Shown here: positions 48,601 through 60,745 of the stretch, in pieces
Layout: each line of letters begins with the position of its first letter
How positions within the stretch are numbered: position 1 is the stretch's first letter
Origin: Formicarius rufipectus
Taxonomy: Eukaryota; Chordata; Aves; Passeriformes; Formicariidae
Direction of reading: 5' to 3'
DNA length: 64,000 nucleotides
Assembly: GCA_013399695.1 (NCBI GenBank)
Contig: VXAU01000197.1
Coordinates: 468,303 to 532,302 of the forward strand
Program-made: the position numbers and the translations under genes
Notes under the pieces: model-generated
What the model saw: only the letters and a program-made list of their open reading frames with translations
Told to the model about the DNA's origin: nothing
The model's database searches: none

Positions 48601-51600
48601 GAACTATGGAGTCTTCTCAGTCATTTCACATTGTCTGAAGTTAGTGTGGCTTATGGAGTGCTGGGGTCAAACTGTTATGACATTTGGCATTTGGCTGTGC
48701 TGGTGCTGGGCTTTGGCATGGTATGAGTCAATAGTAATGAGGACATGCTGTGGTTCTAAGGTGCTCCTTTCTCCAGTCATAATTATGTCTATTCTGCTGT
48801 TAGCCAGAATGTGTTTCACTTGTGGATCCAAATGCTGCTTGAACTGCAATAATTAATTATTACAACATTTAAGATCAAGTCTGGCTTATATAGGAATATT
48901 GACAAAGATCCATGCCCCAGCTAGAGCATAAGGCAGAAGGGCAGTATCTCCAGGTGGTGCTGTCCTCGTACGACCTCCGGGGTGTGAGTAGCTGTGGGTG
49001 TTAGTGCACAGGGCTGTGGGACTCTGCACTCTCTTCCACAAGGCACAGCTGGGGAAAAGGCACAGAGAGCAGCTCAGGGCAGAGTTTTGGATGTGCAAAA
49101 ATTGCAGCAATTTGAATTTGGAATAAATTTCTAAAGCTATTTGCAGGAACACTTGGAGGCTCTCAAAAATGTCAGAGAAAATACACATTTCCAGTGTGTG
49201 AAATGTTCTGGCAGAAAGCATAGCACAAAATAAACCAAAACTTTCACCAACTTCCACCAGCTGGAGCTGTTACTGTAGCTGCCAGCCTGCCTTGGTTCAA
49301 AATTGCCTACTGCTGTTTGATCTATAGCACCACTGGGGTTGAAAGACACAGTCAAAGAGAGTTCTTTAAGTTCTCAAAATGTATTATGTGTGAAAACATT
49401 CAAATATACACTTAATTTAAAACAAAACTGTTGAGAATCAGGGTTTTTTTCCTGTTTGCACACATGCCAAGAACTCTGCTCTCTGCTGCAATAGCTAATT
49501 CTATAACTTAGTCTGACTGGGGCTGTTCCAACTCCGATTAAAAGCAGTGGAAAACTGCTGGTGGAAGGTGGATTGGGCTCATCTGGTGCCCTGTTGAAAT
49601 TCACGGTGATACACCAAAACAGACCAAAGATAACAGCCTCAGACTGTAAATTCATTGGGGCAGCCACTCTCTGTTTGTGTGCATTGTATAGTGTTGAACA
49701 CATTTGTCAACACTTCAGAAATAATGAATAATGCCAGTGTGAGGAGGAAATCTCTCCACTCAACCCTAGGTGTTTCTGCTGCTAAGTGTTGAAAGAGAAA
49801 CACAGAGCCCTGAACTTTGAAGACTTGGCAGGTGAGAAGAAGGAAAATTCTTTTCACTTTCCATTTAAATTTAAGCTTAATCTGCATTTGTTGTGTCTGG
49901 TAGAAATATTTGAGCTTTTAATTTAAAGTTGTTGATTTTTGGAAAACTTCTTGGGATGCATGGCATGAAAGCACCTTAGATACGAGGCAAGGGTTTGATT
50001 TAATTTCTCCTTTCATCTGTTTTCCATTACAAACCAGACTAATTGCAGCAAGATTCTCAGTGGCAAAAAATACTAAGGGAAGTGTGAATTTGGAAGTTTT
50101 CTCACTTTACAGTAACTATAAAAACAGTCAGCAAACAGGTTTTAAAATGATTTAGTATGGGAGGGAGCAAAGTCTGGTTGTCTTCAAAATAGTAGGATTC
50201 ACTGGCACTATCAAGTCTTCAAAGCTCTCACATTCTGTTCATATTTATAGCAAAGCTTCCTTGCGCACTTGAGTTGCATTTACTCCTATCTTAGAGACTG
50301 GCAATTCTGAGGCACAAGCTGACATGCCCCTGCTGTTTGAAACACCCACATGAACGGTCCATGTGTTGCTGTTACTGGCTGACAGATAGGTGTGCTCATG
50401 ACAGAAAATTGCTTGTTTGAAAAACAAGGAGGGGGGCAGGCTTTAAGCAGTGCTTGTGGAGCAGGACTGAAGGCAGCCTTGGCATAGTTTTTCCTCTTGT
50501 GCTGTGAACCTGCTCATTGAATGATCCTGATTTTAAAATAACACTGTGTATTAGTCTTCCAGGAATAGGATGAAGGAGCAACAGGCAAGGATATCTCCAC
50601 TGCCAAAGATAGTGTGTCAGGTGCCTTGGCAATACTTTGCTTGGGTACAGACTTGTCACAATTTCTATTTTATTTCAGAGTGTCTTAGGGGGCAGTCCCA
50701 GGTTTTTAAGCTGCCATAATATGAAAATGGCATTAAATGTCTGCACCACAAAAATAACACTGGGTTTGTATTTGTGCTTTATTTTGCTATTCAGTTGGGG
50801 ACTTTTTTGTTAGAAAAACATGAATATATTTTTGCACTGAGAAAGATACACTAAAAAGTAGAAACCTCTTAATAACACCATATTGTTGTGATTTATTCTA
50901 TGATAGATTTGTAGGGAAAGTCTTATAGGTCTCAGGTAAGTTATCATTATGCATTAATTCTGTAGTGTATGTGCATAAGGAATTCTGGCTTGAAATGTAA
51001 TGATCAAAGTGTGGGTATGTGTATTTGATGGGGTGAGTTGGGCTGTGGTCCTGCTCCTTCCTTCAGGTGTAGCAGAAGGTAAAAGCCCTGCTGACTGTGG
51101 CACAGCTCAGCTTTCTCTTTAGAAAGCTCAGGTCTACCCAGCTTAGCTATCTGAAGTGCAAGATCCGTCTGCATCACTTCTTAACGCCACCCAGGAGCTT
51201 CAACGTAAGAGAACAGAGCAGTAAGTGCAATAAAAGCAATGTAAGAACAGAACTCCCTTATCTGCATGAGAAATATGGATTCTATACATCTTTTAATGCG
51301 TGCAAGTCTCTTTCTGGGAATCGCCCTGTGGACACGGGCTCCTGTGCACTTTGTGCTTATCAGCACATGATAGGCTATTGTTCTGTACGTGTTGACATCA
51401 CTTGTGTAGCTGTTGAGAGAAGCAGGAAGGAAGCGGAAACGCCAAGTGCCTTTCAAAGTCGTTATCATCATGTGGAAGAGGGACAGTTGTCACAAGAAAA
51501 ATGACAGAATTGACAGGACTGAATCTGGTGGTTTGGTAGTTCTGAAACACCAAGTAAACAGCAAACAAACAGTTAAACAGAGAGGAGGAGAAAATAGGTG

Positions 51601-52750
51601 TCACATTTGCTGTGTTCAGCAAACTTGGGAATTCAGGCTCCCAAGGGATGCTGCTGATTCCTTTTAAAAAATCTGTCCTGCATTGCATGTATGGAAACAT
51701 GCATTTGTGTGGCTGGTTGGTCTTAATATTTGCATATTAAAATCAAAATCACTTACTGATTCTTATGTAGTGGAAAGTTGGGTCTGAACTGTGAAGAGTG
51801 AATATGTTGTAGGCATTTCCAACATTTGGGATTCTGTAATTAGGGGATTTTGGTCTGGACTCTCTCTAACTATAGCTGAGTAAAAACCTCCTCACTGTAA
51901 ACTTCCTTTTGCAGTAGAATACAAAAGCCCCAAAGCACATAAGCCTCCAGGTGATGTAGTGAGTTGTCATTAGGGGGTGGCTCTGCACCTTTGTTTGTGC
52001 TTCTGGTATGGTTTGGACTTAAGATCTGAAAGAAAAAAGTTTCTTTCTGATAGTATTTCCTGTATCCTGAAGGATGGAACCTCTCCTTTTGCTGGATGTT
52101 ACTCTGTCTTTCCCCAAAGACCCAGTCCTCATACAATAGAGGATAATACTAATCAGGCAGTGAGCTACATCAGCTGGTTGAGTAAGTCCTTTCTGTAGTG
52201 GATCTGTGATGCTGCTCCACTGGAATGTGTAGAAGGAGCCAAGAAACAGTTATGGGAGAGTAAAATTGCAATGTTTGTTCTGGAGACAGGCAGAAGGAAA
52301 AAACACATACAAAGCAATCTCTGTATACATGTGTATGACAAAGCAGAATACGTTGTAGGCACATGACACATTTGATTACATGAAAAATCCTTTTTTCCCC
52401 CTTTTTTCCCTTTTCTTGCTTTGCTTTTTATGTTGGATAGTGTTCCTGTTCTTGGGATGAAGAATGTGAATGGGATGTTGGGTCTTCAAGCCTTCCCCAG
52501 ACGTGAGCAGGCTGATCTGCTGCTTTTTCATTTCCTTCTAGGACAACAGAATTTTTTAAAAAAAAATATTTATTTTCTATATCTGCTATAAAATTATCTT
52601 TGGGATGGGGATCTCCTGTGAGCAGGCACACTGAGAAAGAGATGAAGACTAAAACTGTGTAGGAGATAAATGGGGAAGGAAAATGATACTGCCACCTTTT
52701 CTTTTTTGGTTGCCCAGGGTCCTGTTACCTTGATTGTAAGAGATAAGTTG
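42695..52750. other. Non-coding stretch, no gene seen
   Basis: No known exon was recognised. Short T-runs occur (about 45047-45059), as does an AAAC repeat at about 44944-44956. A 135-codon plus-strand frame at 51097-51504 matches no family I know. The 46065-46160, 47160-47340 and 51160-51490 blocks look like possible conserved elements without a clear motif signature. Confidence 0.4.
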
Positions 52751-52753
52751 TGC

Positions 52754-52799
52754 ATTTCATGGGCAGATCTCCATCCATTTCATGGTCAGATCTCCATCC
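52754..52799. repeat. 23-bp tandem duplication
   Basis: ATTTCATGGGCAGATCTCCA plus TCC at 52754-52776 is repeated at 52777-52799 with one base change (GGG to GGT). Confidence 0.9.
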
Positions 52800-53629
52800 T
52801 CTTCCCTTCAGTGCCCATCTAGATCAGGGAAGCAGCTGGTCCCATCCCAGTGCTCTTTGGGCCTCCCTGAGAGCTGTTTGTTCCTGGTTTTGAAATCCCC
52901 TGCTGACTGCAGGACCGGCAGAGAGAGAGCTGTGTTCTCTTTACACTCTTCTCACTCTGTGCCCTCTTCTGGGGTGTCAGCCCAGAGGATGTGGCAAACT
53001 TGACTGTTTCCACTCTCCTGGGGAGAAGTGCTTGTAGTGCGGATGATTTGCAAGTGTGGTGTGTTGTGGTTACATTATTGCTTCCTCCTGCAGTTTCACA
53101 TGCTCTGGCACACAGGGTGTTTAGTGGCATCCTCGAGCCACTCCACAATGACTGATTTGCTGAGACAGCATAGACTGTACGTAGCCTCTGGTAAGAGACA
53201 GGGATTGGTTATGGACGCTGGTGCAGGTTCTCAAAACACAGCCCTCACTTTCCCACGGAGTCAGTGTGTGGGACCAGGCATCCCAGCGCCCTTCATAGAC
53301 ATCTCCAGAGTGGGCTTGAGCACAGGACCTCCCTGTGAAGCGAGTGGCTGGGATCTCCCCTGCCAGCCCAAGAACACAGCCTGGCTCTCTGCCCTCGGCT
53401 CTGCTCTAACAGTGCGTGGTGACAATGTGCACATGCAAGGGCTGCTTCCGTCTGCAGTGCTTCCCGAGCAGCCCAGAGCACGTCACCCTTCAGCAGCCCA
53501 GCCGTTGTCCTTCCTCTCCTGCTGGCAGATTGATAAGGAGGGACTTTCTTCCTCCACAACTAAGTGCTGCTCTGATTTACTGCAGCTCTTCCTTAAGCGC
53601 TTCCGGAGGTCAGAGGGCTGCAGACATTA

Positions 53630-53850
53630 GCCCATAATGGAAGACCCGGGGTCACGTGTAACCAATACCGATGGGCCTGGGTGCCGCGCGGCGCGGCTGG
53701 GAGTAAATAAACCTGTCCCCTGGCTTGCTTTGTAAAACCTCTCTCTAATGTGACACCGGGACGAGGACGGAAGAGTAATGGATGGTTCTCATCAGAAGAA
53801 ATATGGTGCCCAGTGGCTTGTGAAGCGAGCATGTTTATCTGTTATTCTTG
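53630..53850. promoter_or_regulatory. Candidate enhancer with forkhead, GATA and E-box motifs
   Basis: A CACGTG E-box (53653-53658), CCAAT (53662-53666), GTAAATAAAC (53703-53712, forkhead) and TGTTTATCT (53832-53840, reverse AGATAAACA, overlapping GATA and forkhead cores) fall within 190 bases, around an isolated GC block (GCCGCGCGGCGCGG). The block stands out from its flanks and lies downstream of GP1BB where TBX1 regulatory DNA is expected. Function is inferred. Confidence 0.35.
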
Positions 53851-53944
53851 CAGGATGCTACCCTGCGGCGCGCTGTGCTCCCTGAGCAGGCTCTGGGGCC
53901 GTGGAGGCTGAGCATTGCTCCTGCCCAGGCAGCCTTTCCTCAGC

Positions 53945-54180
53945 CCACCTTGCCCCAGCCTTGTTATTTACCATTTGTAATGGAAACTTAGAACATTTCT
54001 GATGAAATAATTACATTTTAGTCCAAAGAGTGCTATAAAAATCCTGTACCGTGGTAATGCTAATCTGTATTCGAAGACCTGGGATCATTCATAATCAGTA
54101 CAAATTAATCCAGGTTGGGTTAACTGTGGTGAAATTGCTGATGGTACTGGCTCCATTAACACTTGAAAACTGCCCAGCTG
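53945..54180. promoter_or_regulatory. AT-rich candidate conserved element
   Basis: It contains GGTAATGCTAATCTG, TAATCC at 54106-54111 (PITX/OTX-type core), GTTAAC at 54119-54124 and TGTGGT at 54125-54130 (RUNX-type). It directly follows the preceding forkhead block and may be part of one element. Confidence 0.3.
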
Positions 54181-54884
54181 CAATGGCTGCTGATAGAAGG
54201 AATTAAAATTGTGGGTGTCCTGCAGGCAGAAATCCTTTCAGAGGTAACTGAAGGACCGACCACCATGTGCAAGAAGGCAGACCCAGGCAGCATGTACTAC
54301 TGTATGTGCAAATGAAGGGGCTAATCCTAAAGGCAACAAAATTTTCTGCATTTCAGTGCAGTAAATCCCACTAAAATCCATGTCAGAGCTCTCAGAGGCT
54401 GGCTCTGAGGCTTGGCAGCTGCAGTCTGCTGTCCCTGAATGGATGAGCAGCTGTGGGCTGGGTTGCCATGGGGTTGTGCATGTGAGCAGGAGGCCCAAGA
54501 ACCAGTCACTCCTGTGCTGCAGCCACGAGCAGAACAGGGAAAGTGCCTAGGGCAGAGGGCAGAAGAGCTCAAATGTTGATGGAGGTACCATTATAGATAC
54601 TGATTATAGCTGGTTGAAAGCTTGTGCTTGGTGGTGCAGCTGTCCCTCTGTCCATTATCTGCTGAACCCTCCCAGTGTGACCCACCCTGTCCATGCAACT
54701 GTCCCTTGAGCTGAGCTGCTGCAGTGATCACAGAGCCTGGAGCAGTCATGTGTGCTGTGTGAAAACCACCAGTGCTGTGTCACCATGAGATGGGCAGCTG
54801 TTATTCCTGGATGCAACTCCCAGCAGGACCAGGGAGGACTCAATGCCATCTAGAAGATGTGGGAAATCCCATCTTTATTAGTAT

Positions 54885-55115
54885 GTTCAGCACTGGTTAA
54901 CTCACACCTAGAAGAGGTAGATTCAGACTGGAGGAGGTACAGAGAAGACCTTCTAAACTGATCAGAAAAATGTACTGTTTGTAGCTGTTATATACAAAAT
55001 TTGGCTTATTTTGTCTAGCAGAACTAAGAATGGGGGCTGCGACTGTGCTCTGACAGTACACTGAGAATAAATTCAAGGGAAACAGGTTATGTATTTACAC
55101 TGAAAGATGATGCTC
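54885..55115 (+). mobile_element. Old CR1-like LINE fragment (plus strand)
   Basis: Degenerate CR1-family words occur in the right order: CACTGGTTAACTCACACCTA, GGAGGTACAGAGAAGACC, AAACTGATCAG, TTTTGTCTAGCAGAACTAAG and ATTTACACTGAAAGATGATG. It is much more diverged than the copy at 38 kb, suggesting an older subfamily. The ends are uncertain. Confidence 0.6.
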
Positions 55116-55722
55116 CCTATTTTAGTGAAAGCCTTCTTAAGGACACATAAGCGAGTGAGCAAAAGACCCTTGGATGGTTTTTTTCACCTTCTTGGACACA
55201 TCAGTAAAAATCTGGCACACCCACAGTTTCTGCCCAATTACACACACTCCCATACCCATTCTGTAGAAAATCTACAAAATTAAGTTAGGCAGGATGCCTT
55301 CCCCTGGCCGTGGAGCCTGTGTTGTGTGTATAATTGGGCCAGTGGTCCAAAAATCCCATGAAAATGTATTGACCTCTGTTGGGAAGGCTTTACATCTGAA
55401 AATAATGGGAGCTCAAAAGATGGGAAGCAGTCTTTTTGAAACTTACTTGGAAATATTGGCCATGCTTAGCACCTCTGATCATCCAATAGCCCCACAACAG
55501 GACCTGTCATCAAGTGGTACTCAGACCTGCTCAGTCCTACTCTAGCTTCATTACTGGATATTAGGTCTGTTTATACTGCTTTGAACACTCCTCACAATTC
55601 AAGTCCCGAGGAGAAAGGAAAGCTCAATAGCCTGGGCAGGATTTGTTTGCCTGGTTTTCTCCCTATCAGCAAAGGAAGCAATTTCCATAAGCAGGGGGAG
55701 CAGGGAGCCGGTGCTCCCACAG

Positions 55723-55804
55723 TGGCTGCACCTCGAGCGCCCGCGCACCGTGCGCACCTGAAGCCGCGCTGGCAGCATGGAGGTGATGACAATGGGCCTC
55801 CGAG
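55723..55804 (+). other. GC-rich patch with exon-like borders
   Basis: A CpG-rich 82-base patch (CTCGAGCGCCCGCGCACCG) is preceded by GTGCTCCCACAG and followed by CCGAG|GTAAAC, so it has both splice-like borders. Its length is not a multiple of three and the translation is not familiar. It is most likely a GC patch, less likely an exon of an unannotated transcript. Confidence 0.2.
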
Positions 55805-55815
55805 GTAAACCAAAC

Positions 55816-58800
55816 AACTGAATAAAACGTGCTGAAAGGCAGCAGCAGGTGAACTGCTAAGAACAAACTCACATGCCCATCACCTCGCCTTTGAGGCAGG
55901 CTGAGCTGTGGCTGGGCAAAGCTTATCGTTTTAGGTTAACACATGGTCCTTTTGCCCCCTCCTGCCCCAACGCCTCCCTTCCCAACTTTCAACAGTTGTT
56001 TGATTATTTGTGTGATACAGCTTCAGAAAAGAAATTAGTAGCTGACCCTCTTCCTCTTTCACAGAGGAACAAAACAGAGAGGAAGCAGCTCCACTAGGGC
56101 TTTGTACAGCAGCCAGGTGCTGTTGGATGGTTGGTCTCTTCTCTCTTCAGGAAGGTAAATATTGTGCTAGACACAATTACAGGTGTGTTCAGAGGAGCAC
56201 CACATGGTCCACAGCCTTCATGCCCTCCCTGTGCTCCAGAATGTATTTGCATGTCTCCCACTGAACCAGCTCTTGTTGGTGTGCCTTTGGCAGTAATTGG
56301 CTTGAGCCTCAAGTAAACATTTGACTCTGTCAGTTGTCAGTGCACATATGGAGGTGCTCGTTGCAGGGGTTGAAGTGGTGTTTACCTTTTCCTCCTGCCT
56401 GGTTGAAGGCAGCTGTCTTAGGAAGCGAGCAGACAATCCCACTGAGATGACCTATGCTCCAAAGACCACTGGTGTCACCAGGACTGTGTGCACTCCACCA
56501 GTCTCTAGAGCATATTCCTCTCCTGCCACATGCTGCCAGTTCCTTGCTTTACTTCAGTCATATTTTCAAGGAATATTAATAGAATGATAAGAACTCTCTA
56601 AGTGTTCCCTGTGGCAATACACTTCCTAAATCACCTCTCATTTAAAAGGCCAACAGCACCCGGCTGCAGAGGCACTGGGCTTTGGAAGAAAATCTTCCCT
56701 GGGTGCAAGCAGGGATTCTTAGAGATAAGACGGCAACAGCTGGCAGGATTTGTGTCATTTAGTCTGTGTTCATGGGTGATGGCAGTGTCTGTGCTTGCTC
56801 TTACCAGGTTTCAGTGCTGTGGAAAGACAATCCCTGGCTCCATGGTGAAGAGTTGTGCAGAACCTGGCTAGCAAGTGTTAACATTATGGAATTAGCCCCT
56901 GCCTGTGTGATCTGTACCGGGCTGCAGCAAACAAACCCAGCACAGAGAACTGGCAGGGTAAACAGGGAGGCCAGATAAAGTACTGCAAAGGGAGCAGAGG
57001 CACAAAGAGGTGCAGTAACAGGGTCAAGGTCACGCAGCAGGTCAGAGCTGGGCCAGGTCCCACGGGTCCAGGCTGATGCACTGCCCAGTGTGGTTGCCAG
57101 CCTCACACACTCCCTTCTGCTTCAAATGCAGACACCCTCTGGGAAAAAGCTTGCTGTTTTAACAGCTGCAAGCTTTGTGCAGGATGGATTCAGATTATGT
57201 GATGCTTTCTTGCAGTTTCTTAGTAGGAAAATCAGCACAGCACAATGGAAACTCAGGATCTTCTTGCAACATCTTAGCATGGTGTTAAATCACCTTTCTA
57301 GTTGAGCAGCACTGTTCATGCAGTCCAGAGTTTCATGAAGAGGAAAAAACAATGTTTCTTCATTGTAACTTCAGTAGCTGCAGGGAGAGGGGATTAAGTC
57401 TTGGATACATAGATTTTCAGGGTTTCTGTCAATCCAAATGGAGCTCGGGGCTGGGAAGGCAGGGAAACCTTTTTACATTTTGTCCCTGCCAGATCCTGGG
57501 TGGTATTGCCCAGTGATGAAGGGAATAGAAGGGGACCCATTTATCATCTCTTCTATTTTTTCTTTTTATTTATTTTCCTTTTAAAAACACATTAAAAAAA
57601 TTAATTCAGTGCTGGGGAAAGGTGACAGATTAACAACCCCAGAGATTTCAGCCCTCTGTTTATCCTCTGAACAGAGAGCTGTAAGCATTCCCAATGCTGC
57701 TCCAGCACTGTGCCCTAGCCCTGACCTTAGGGACCAGCTTCCAAAAGAGCAGCTACCCCATCCCTCCACTCCTCCAGCCACTGGAGCTGCATCCCCTGGG
57801 ATGGAGAAAGGCTGTGAGTCTGTGCCAGGGACCCCTGCAAGTGAGGAAATGGGTGATGATCCACGCCTAGACTGCTCAGCAACAAGTTGTGTTTGTTCAG
57901 GGCAGCTCTGTGGTGGCACAGGAATGTTGCCCCAAGTCCTCCAGGCCAGGCAATACACTTTGAGGTCTCAGTCCATTTTACTTTCCAATCTTTAGTCTTC
58001 CCCTTTCAAGGAAGGGAAGAAAGCTACTCCTGTAAGAGCCCAATAAAAAGGCCTTTGGTATGCCCAGGTATCTGTGGATGGTGCTCTTAACCTCACTGAA
58101 GTGCAGAGTAGATGGTATTTTCCTACCAGCACGTAAGGTGAGACAATCATGTAGCTAAAGTGTCATTTTGACAGTCTGGGCATTTGCAGCTCCTGCCAGC
58201 TTCTGGAGAATTTTTAGGTGTTTATTTAGGGAATAAACATGCTCCATGAATCCTAGCAGTAGGTTGCTTTGAAAAGGTAAAATTCATCTCCCATCTCTCC
58301 AGCCTTTCACACTGTCATACTTGGTTAGATTTTGTTTGATAATTCTCACTATGGGTCATTTCAGTTTCCCACCATAAAGGCCTTTTCAGCAGCTCTGGTG
58401 TTTGAAATAACCCCTTGCAAACCAGGTATTTCCTTCTGCCATAAAGCTGGAGTGTCTGGGAGAAGAGAGGAGAGCATCCCTCACAAACAAGTCAGCATGG
58501 GTCAGGATGTGGGTGGGGGTTAAGGCTTCCCAGTGCTCAGCAGCAACACCTCCTCACAATTAGTAATGCTGCCACTGCCCCCTCGCCTCACTCAAGAAGT
58601 GACATTCCAAGACACGCATTTGGTGTTTGAACTCCCCTGTCTCTCGAACCCAAGGGACAGGGGCTGGGACAACTCTGTGGGAGGCCCTGGTGTTGAATCC
58701 ATTTGTCTGGTGTGCCCAAGGGGCCTTCCATCATCACCTGCCTCCGTCACAGAGAAGGCGTCCACTGCACCAGGTGGTACTCAGGAATCTTATCCAGTGT

Positions 58801-58840
58801 GAGTTACTCTGGGAAGAAACCCTTCCTTTGCATTTCTGCC
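55816..58840. other. Non-coding stretch, no gene seen
   Basis: It contains a T-rich tract at about 57554-57584. No exon, retroposon or RNA gene was recognised. Confidence 0.45.
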
Positions 58841-58844
58841 TGTG

Positions 58845-59090
58845 TTATCAGACAATTGACCCCATTCCCTCTTTTTGCTGAAGGCGCAGAAATTTGATAA
58901 TGGCCCTAATTATGTCTGAGCATTAAACAAATGCTCTGGATCATCACTGCAGTATCCACTTGTCCACAATTACCAGCACTGGACATGGTGGCTTCAAAGG
59001 CCACCCAGTTATCATTTATGTTTACTGTAAACACAGCAGCTGTTTTGGGTTACGAGGGTGGTCATTTTGCTGGAATTTGATGAGCCAGAC
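58845..59090. promoter_or_regulatory. Candidate forkhead-dependent enhancer
   Basis: A perfect 15-base palindrome, TGTTTACTGTAAACA, lies at 59019-59033: two full forkhead sites, inverted, one base apart. A further TAAACA is at 58924-58929, TAATTA at 58907-58912, and CAGCTG follows at about 59037. The surrounding sequence looks like a conserved element. Mammalian Tbx1 is known to be driven by an upstream forkhead-binding element, so this is the best candidate for a counterpart here if TBX1 lies beyond the window end. Confidence 0.45.
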
Positions 59091-60339
59091 CCTGAAATCC
59101 TCCCCTGACACCAAGCTCTCTCCCTCCTTCAGGAAGAAAATTCAGTACAGGAGTGCTCTATGCCACTTAGAGAGGGAGGAGGATGGGCTGTGCCTCCTAC
59201 ACCTCTGGGTTTTGCAGTTTCCCCAAGCTCCCTCAGTGTTTGTGGAGCTGTTCCATGTTTACTAACTTGGCTAGTCACCAAATACTCAAAAAAAAAGATT
59301 TGGAATTTGGTCAAACTTAAGTGTTAAAAGCTTCTGCTTTTTTGATTCACTTTGCAAAATAGGTGAAAATCCATCCTGCAATCATGTGAACTGACGTGTG
59401 TGATGATGCGTGAGCTCATAAACCTCACACTGCCCTGTGTATCCAGGGGAGCTCTGGATTCCAGAGTGTGGCTGGTGTGGCTCTGGGCTGTGCCTCCCTA
59501 AGAGGGCACATGCAGCAAAGCTGACCTGTGCCACTGGGAGTGAGACTGTCCTGTCTTAACTCTGCACAGGACGTTCAAAAAAATGTTCTGTCTGTTGTTT
59601 TTGTGGTCTGGAGCAAAAGACAAACCCTGCTGCAGGGTGAGGAAGAGCAGAAATCTCAGACAAATATAAAGCTTTGGAGATTTTGAGAGCTCAGGACAGG
59701 TTGATGTTGCCTGTGGCTTTGGTGTGATCTCTACAAAATTACAAGTTGGTAACTCATGATGGCAGCAGCAGAGTGTAATTTATGAACTGCCTCTTACTAC
59801 CCTCTGTGTTGGTGAGATGGAATTTACAGTTGCTCACAGTTTGGCCAAAAGAGACAGGACTTTTCCAAGTTTTTCTCTTAGCAGAAAATCTTCCATCTGA
59901 CACAATTTAAGAAATGGCATCAGAGTTGGTTTTTGAAGTAGTTTGTTGCACCACTTTATGAGAATTGAATTATAGCATGGGGAAATTTCCCACCACTGCT
60001 GGGAAATAAAGCTGTGCCTGTGTGCCCATGCATCAACTTGGAGGCCAGAGACTTCTCCTTTAGGAAGAGAAGCACAAAGGAGCCACTGCCGTGCAAGGCT
60101 TCTGCTTGCTGTGAAGTCCCTGGGAGCAGCTCACAGAAAGGCAAACCAGAGCAGCAGGGCACGGGGATGGAGATGTGCAGCAGGCTGGCACCTGCAACCT
60201 GCCTGCAGGTAATGTGGTCTCACCCAGGTATTCATCGTCACCAAAAAAAGATGCTGCATCTTATCTCTAAAGGAAAGAGCAAATTGGCTGATTTTTGCAG
60301 CAGATAACACATATCAGGGTGATGTATTTATAAGGGGAG

Positions 60340-60420
60340 GAAAGAATAACACAGTCAGTGCCTGTTTATTTATTGTTTCATTAATTACAAAAGCTAAATA
60401 GACTGAACACTCCTTTGCTC
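60340..60420. promoter_or_regulatory. Second forkhead-rich candidate element
   Basis: TGTTTATTTATTGTTT at 60363-60378 holds two or three overlapping forkhead-like cores and is followed by TAATTA at 60382-60387. AT-richness makes chance matches likelier than for the 59.0 kb palindrome. Confidence 0.35.
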
Positions 60421-60599
60421 CAGAAAGAAAACCAGTGCCTGTACGTGGACAGAAGTTAATCCTTCAGTGAGGTGCAAACTGTTACAGTGTTCTCCTCCCA
60501 GTCAATAACTGAAGTACATCATAGCCTCCAACAATAATGCTCACAGAAAAGCCCTGGAGACAAGGCTACCAAGCAGCCTTGTGAGACAAAGCCCTTCTC

Positions 60600-60745
60600 T
60601 AAGACTTACTGATAGTTACATCAGCGGATGTTGTCATGCTGTGGCACGTGTTCCGTAATGTGTGGCATGTAGATTATCAGCAGTTTGTGGGTTGTCAATA
60701 TTTGCAAGTGAATGTTTCATGTAAATTGAGAAAGATGTGTTACAC
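60600..60745. promoter_or_regulatory. Candidate conserved element with E-box
   Basis: CACGTG at 60645-60650 is followed by TTCCGTAATGTGTGG and by TCAATATTTGCAAG, a forkhead/HNF3-like word, at about 60696-60709. The even texture suggests constraint but nothing decisive is visible. Confidence 0.25.

Noticed and set aside
51097..51504. 135-codon plus-strand frame
   Set aside because: No recognised family, no splice or promoter context; the block looks more like a possible conserved non-coding element.
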